A stretch of 64,000 nt of DNA. Origin: Micractinium sp. NFX-FRZ. Lineage: Eukaryota; Chlorophyta; Trebouxiophyceae; Chlorellales; Chlorellaceae. Below, in pieces: positions 59,512 to 64,000 of the stretch. The translations under genes were made by a program, and so were the position numbers. The notes under the pieces are model-generated. The model had not been told where the DNA came from, made no database searches, and worked only from the letters and a program-made list of their open reading frames with translations. Within the stretch, counting starts at the first letter, position 1. Every line of letters starts with the position of its first letter. The stretch spans positions 183,590 through 247,589 of the forward strand of contig JAPTJF010000032.1 in the NCBI GenBank assembly GCA_029339195.1, written 5' to 3'.

Positions 59512-62500
59512 TCAGGCCTCCTTCTTCTGAGAGCCCCCAGCCTCTGCACCCACACTCCCGCCTGTGCCGTTGCCTGCGCCGGTGCGGGCGGCGGTGACGG
59601 CTGCCACCTCAGCAGGCACAGAGTCCAGCTGGCGCTCGCCTCCCTCCGCCAGGAAAGGGGTGGCGGCAGCGGCGGTCACTTCTGAGGCCGCGCCGGCCAC
59701 CGCCTCGCCCACGCCTGCCACTGCGTCGCCCACGCTGCGGGCTGCTGACTCAGCGCCGGCCGCCAGCTTGGCGCCGGACTCGCCCGCCGCCCGCCGCGCC
59801 CGCTGGCCCACCTGCACCACAGCATGGCACAGCACAGCGCGGCATGAGGAACTGCTAGGCTGGGGCGCTGGTGGCACGCATGCATGGTGGCAGGGCAGGA
59901 CAAGGCTAGCATGCGCAGGGGCAAGGCAAGGCAAGGCACAGGAGCACAGTGTGGCAATGTGCTGGCGGCAGGCAGGTGGGCGGCACCTTGGCGGGTGCGT
60001 GTGTGGGCAGCGGGCGGGTGGGCCGGGCACAGCAGCTCATGCAGCCTTGTCGGCAGCTGTGGGCTTCTGCAGTCAAACAGGCATGCGCAGGTTGAGTGGG
60101 CCGGCAGCAGTGGGCAGGGAGATGGGCTGCACGGCAATGGGCACACAGCGCAAGCGCGCGCAGCAAACAGCCAAGCATGCGCAGCCTCCGGAACACACTC
60201 TGCTGGCTTTCCAACCTTGCCGCCTCCTTCCCTGCCTCCTTGTTCTGACCTCCTCTCTTTGCTTCCCCCCCGGCGCCAACACTAACTTCAAGAGTTGGCA
60301 CACCTCTGGGTTGTTCAGCCAGGGTGTTCCAGCTCTCTTCTGTTGGCCCTGCCTTCCCCACCCTCCCTTCATCACAAGTCCTGTGCTGATGCATGTGTTG
60401 ACCAGATACAAGCAGCCGCAGATACACTTGCCTCTGGGTTGTTCAGGAAGATGTTCCAGGTGAGCGCCGTGGCAAAGCTCACCCACCCCAGGTAGGGCAG
60501 CAGCAGCTGGGCAGCCACTGCAGGGGGGCGGGGAGTGGAGGGATGAGCGGGGAGCGGGGGCAGGGTGGGGGCAGGGTCCAGAGGCAGAGGCACACGCGTG
60601 CAGCAGGGGCGTCGCAACCGGCCCAACTCTCCCACATGGCACTCACGAAAGTCCACTTGAAACACAGCCTATATCCTACTTGAATATTTACTGTTCTGCC
60701 CCACCCCACCCCACCCCACTCCACCCCACTCACGCGCGTCCACCTCGCCCCAAACTCGTTGGCTAACGGCCCTGCCCGCTTTCCAAGCACGACCCAACTT
60801 TCCAAGGGCTCGAAAAACTCAAGCCCTTCCCTTGTGCAGCCATGCAATCTGTTACTACTCACATTTGTCCACCTTGCCGAACTCGTAGATGGTGGCGCCC
60901 AGCACGCCCACCAGCGCTGCAGCGGGCAGGGTCACGCAGAGAGTGGGGGCATACAGAAGCAGCACAGGCGGAGCGTGCATGCGGGAGGGAGCGGTGTGTG
61001 TACGAGCAAGGGCTGCTTCTGCAGGATCTATTTCCGCCACCGCCCCGCCTGCGGTGACGCAAGAGAAGGCATGCACCTGCATGCGTGTAGCCAACACTGT
61101 AACTGCCGCAGCCAGCGCCAAACACCCATGCCGCCGAGTTTGGGACCGACAAATGTGGGGCCAACCTGACTAACCAACCAACACACAGACGCCTCATACT
61201 GACCTGTGATGTCAGCGGTGGCGGCCTTGAGGTCGTGCTTCTTGAAGAACAGCGGGCTCCTGCAGCCAAAGGGCAGGCATACGACGAGCAGCATTAGAAT
61301 TGTTGTGTGTGCACAGTTACTTGTGACCAACTGGTGAGTGCAAGTCAATTGACTGGGACAGGCCGTGCCTGTTGAGGAACAAACAGGGGGGGGCCTGCAG
61401 CCCAAGGCGAGAACACGCTGTGATGTACGTGACCCAATGATTGGCAGCGAGTGTAAAAAAGTGTGTCGTGTAGTGTAAAAAAGTGTGCAGGGTGGTGCTT
61501 CCGGACGGGCAGCTTGACACGCCAGCTTGGCACCTGCCTGGGTGCGCACTGCACAGATGGCCGCTGCCTGTGAGGCGTGCCAGCACACAAGCCAAGCACG
61601 CACCTTCCAGTAAACATTGAGCATGCAAGCATCCCAGCCAAGCACGCCCCTTGCAACCACCTCGCACAACAAGTGCAGCACCCACCAGGCAAAGTTGAGT
61701 GCCAGCTGTGCGGCGTACAGGCCCAGGGGCAGGGGGCCGCCGCCCGCCGCCCACACGCGGTGCGCCGCCACTCCCATGGCCGCATACAGCACGGTCCACA
61801 CCTGGGGATGGGGGAGGGAGGGAGGCAGGGGGCGGGGGGCGGGGTGAGGCACACGCAGGCAGGACACACTTTGTTAGAGGAAGGTTGTAAACACCCTGCA
61901 GCACGAGGGGTGCGCAGGGCACCAGGCAGAGCCACACGGCTGCAGGCGGGGAGAAGGGAGCAGCACGGGCAGGGCGGCAGGGCAGGGAGATGGGGAGCCC
62001 AGTGTCCGGCGGGCTGTGCAGGTGACTAAAATAAAAGGTAATTGCTAGATAAAGGGAGAGAACAATCGTGCCGACCCAGGTGGCGTACGAAACCCGCATA
62101 CACATAAACGCACCGGGCCGAACAGATAGCCGGGGGGCGTCCAGCTCGGCTTCTTAATGGTCGGGTACCTACAGGCGGGGAGGGATGCGTGCATTCTGGA
62201 AAGTGAGCAAATGGTTGGGACAGGCACTGACGGGCGCGGAAGGACTGCTGCCGTGGCTGCTGCCGCAGTGTGCCTCACCACTTCTTGATCTCTGGGCCAA
62301 TCGAAATACCGATGGCCATGCCGCCCACCAGCGGCACACCCACAGAGGCGGCCTGCGCGAGGGGCGGGGGCAGGGGGTTGCTGGAGGAGCGGCTCAGAGG
62401 GTGGCTGAGAGACGGCAGGTCGAGGCGGCGGGCAGGAGGTGGGGGCCGCACAGCCTGCGCGGTGCTACGCCGGCGCCAGGCATCTGCGTGATCGCAATAT

Positions 62501-62688
62501 GCGTCGCTCAAGTGCCAAAGAGCAGCGCACAGGCCTCCGCGAACAACGTTCCGGAAGGAGCGGCATGTAGACTCCATCCAGTTCATTAAAGGAACCTAGC
62601 GCGCCTCATTCCGTTCAATAGACCACCCAAGACCGGCAGCAGAACGCAGACACCGCCAGGACCTTACCAAAGACAGAGCGTTGCCCAT
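59512..62688 (-). CDS. TspO/translocator protein (TSPO/MBR) with C-terminal extension
   Basis: Five-helix membrane protein that binds porphyrins and other tetrapyrroles, found in organelle or ER/Golgi membranes and often stress-linked. Eight exons join in phase (253 aa): 62688-62668, 62352-62279, 62168-62114, 61801-61686, 61259-61204, 60916-60863, 60517-60432, 59811-59512. Family marks in order: GVPLVGGMAIGISI, WYPTIKKPSWTPPGYLFGPV, WTVLYAAMGVAAHRVW, GLYAAQLALNFAW, SPLFFKKHDLKAATADIT, LVGVLGATIYEFGKVD and LLLPYLGWVSFATALTWNIF. That covers all five helices in about 155 aa. The last exon adds an Ala-rich extension of 99 residues (VGQRARRAAGESGAKLAAGA ... GGSQKKEA), which ordinary TspO proteins lack. 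Exon 1 encodes only seven residues. Intron 7 has a GC donor (GAG|gcaagt). Confidence 0.93.
60299..60331 (-). repeat. Echo of TspO exon 7 end
   Basis: The plus-strand string CCTCTGGGTTGTTCAG from the exon 7 end recurs 130 bp into the following intron, continuing with related sequence (ccagggtgttcc against gaagatgttcc). Confidence 0.7.
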
Positions 62689-63933
62689 GTTCCTCGCTGC
62701 TTGTTCAGTAGTCGACCTGTTTCGCTCCTTTTGCAGCGCGCAAGTGTTCAGATCGTGGGTTTAGCGCAGCCAGGTCGAATTGGTGGTGGTGCAGGCTTCA
62801 AGCACACGCCAGCTGGTCGCCGCAGCGTCAGCGTCCCGTCCTCCACGCCGCCAAGCACCCATGCAAGCACCCCCAAAACCCCTTCAATCAGCTTTCAACT
62901 GGCTTGGTCTGCTGTGCTCCTCGACTTCAAACACGTCAATCTTACACAAGGCGAAAGAAGTCAAAGAGCACGATCGGCGCCCCTGCGCCCGCGTGCGTGT
63001 GCCTATGGGCAGCGCGCACGCGGAGGCTGGGTGGCCGGGAGGGAGGGGTTAACGAGAGGAGACAGACAGGGCAGGCAGGGGGAATGGTCTGAAAAAACAA
63101 CAGGGGGGACGGGAGCAGTTTGGACGGGTAGAGAAGGGGCGGGGGACCCTTGATTCCCAAGGGGTGGTGTGTTATTGCACACGCGCGCCACTGGAGAGGC
63201 CGAGGGGCCGCGGCTATGGGGAGGGGCACGTGGCACGGGAGGGACACGTGGCATGGGTGCTGCGGGACTTGGGAGGGGCAGAGGAGGAAGAGGAGGGAGA
63301 GAAAAGAAGTGTGTTGTTGGGCAGCACTCGAATGCAAAATGGGAGGGGGGCGTGGCCGCTCGAGGGGCGTGCGTTTGCTGGGCAAGCATTCAGCGGGTGG
63401 GCTGCGCGCCGCGCATCTGCGCTGCGTGAGAGTTGGGGGGCAGGGTGGGGCGGGGGGAGCAGGGGAGGGCGACGAGGGTGCAAGTCTCAAGGCAAGGGGG
63501 GGCGCAACAGTCTGGGGAAAGCCGTCGGGGTGCCGGAGAGGGGGGCAGAGAGGTCGGCCCAGGCTTGTTGTGGGGGGCGGTGAGATGAGGAGAGCGCGAG
63601 GCAATTTCAGGATGACGCGGGCGCGACCAAAAGGACAGGGGGGTGAAGATGATGGTAGGAGACGCGAGGAGGGCGGGGCCGGGACAGGGGGGCGCCGCGC
63701 CTCTTGAGAGAGACCGTGAGGTACCGGTGAGGATCAAGGGTGTGCTGGTTGGGGAGGCAGCAGGTGCTGCTGACGAGGGCTGGGTGCTGTAGCGTGGCCT
63801 GCCAGAGCTGCGGGCAATGGAGAAGGGAGGGGAGCAGGGCACGGGGAGCCTATTGCTGACGTGGGCAGCAAGAATCAAATGAGGAGCTAAGTGCAGCAGT
63901 GGTGTGTCTGAAGAGAGAGGCGGGGACAACGGG

Positions 63934-63934
<1 letters not shown>
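62689..63934. other. Gene-free right flank
   Basis: Upstream region of TspO, then G-rich DNA on the + strand from about 63040. Long Pro-rich (minus) and Gly/Arg-rich (plus) open frames there reflect base composition. No supported gene. Confidence 0.5.

Positions 63935-64000
<66 letters not shown>
63935..64000 (+). repeat. Poly-G run at window edge
   Basis: 66 consecutive G residues to the end of the window. It may be a real homopolymer continuing beyond the window or a sequencing/assembly artefact. Confidence 0.9.

Noticed and set aside
63150..63707. Gly/Arg-rich 185-codon frame
   Set aside because: Lies in a purine-rich intergenic tract, with no domain, no exon structure and no start context.

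Overview
The window is nuclear DNA of a GC-rich, intron-rich green alga. It carries chloroplast-targeted photosystem I subunit K, a plastid BADC protein, a thylakoid Deg8-type protease and a plant-type xanthine dehydrogenase. All are split by many short GT-AG or GC-AG introns, with abundant CAG/GGC/CAGG simple repeats. A Chlorella-like trebouxiophyte fits best, but this is inferred from gene content and composition, not from a marker gene. I could rebuild twelve protein genes exon by exon. In every one the exon phases add up to one continuous reading frame from ATG to stop. A thirteenth small gene is a weaker candidate.

Layout, left to right. 1-1626: no gene seen. 1627-6649 (+): membrane-anchored SGNH/GDSL-type hydrolase. 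7948-11655 (-): MATH + MYND zinc-finger protein, flanked on both sides by copies of two dispersed repeats. 13610-20068 (-): large ubiquitin-specific protease. 20688-22596 (+): Vma12/TMEM199-type V-ATPase assembly factor with an intronic minisatellite. 23625-25829 (-): BADC. 26598-28131 (-): PsaK. 28333-29167 (+): SSNA1/DIP13 microtubule protein. 29509-42477 (-): 36-exon xanthine dehydrogenase. 42709-43522 (+): candidate small membrane protein ending 16 nt before the next ATG. 43539-47765 (+): XPNPEP3/ICP55-type Xaa-Pro aminopeptidase. 48435-52062 (-): Deg8-like protease. 52383-59060 (+): DDX24/Mak5-like DEAD-box helicase. 59512-62688 (-): TspO/translocator protein with an Ala-rich C-terminal extension. 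62689-64000: no gene, ending in a 66-base poly-G run.

Genes mostly alternate in strand. This gives four head-to-head pairs with short shared upstream regions (USP/Vma12, PsaK/SSNA1, XDH/small ORF, Deg8/DDX24) and several tail-to-tail pairs. They are not a pathway cluster. Themes are plastid function (PsaK, BADC, Deg8), protein turnover (USP, aminopeptidase, Deg8), purine catabolism (XDH), ribosome biogenesis (DDX24) and membrane or V-ATPase biology.

The most unusual structural signal is that introns repeatedly contain diverged direct copies ('echoes') of the adjoining exon edge plus its splice site. I count about 26 in eight genes, and in two genes echoes of both edges are nested in one intron (A-A'-B'-B). 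GC-AG introns are also unusually common: 11 of about 121 modelled introns.
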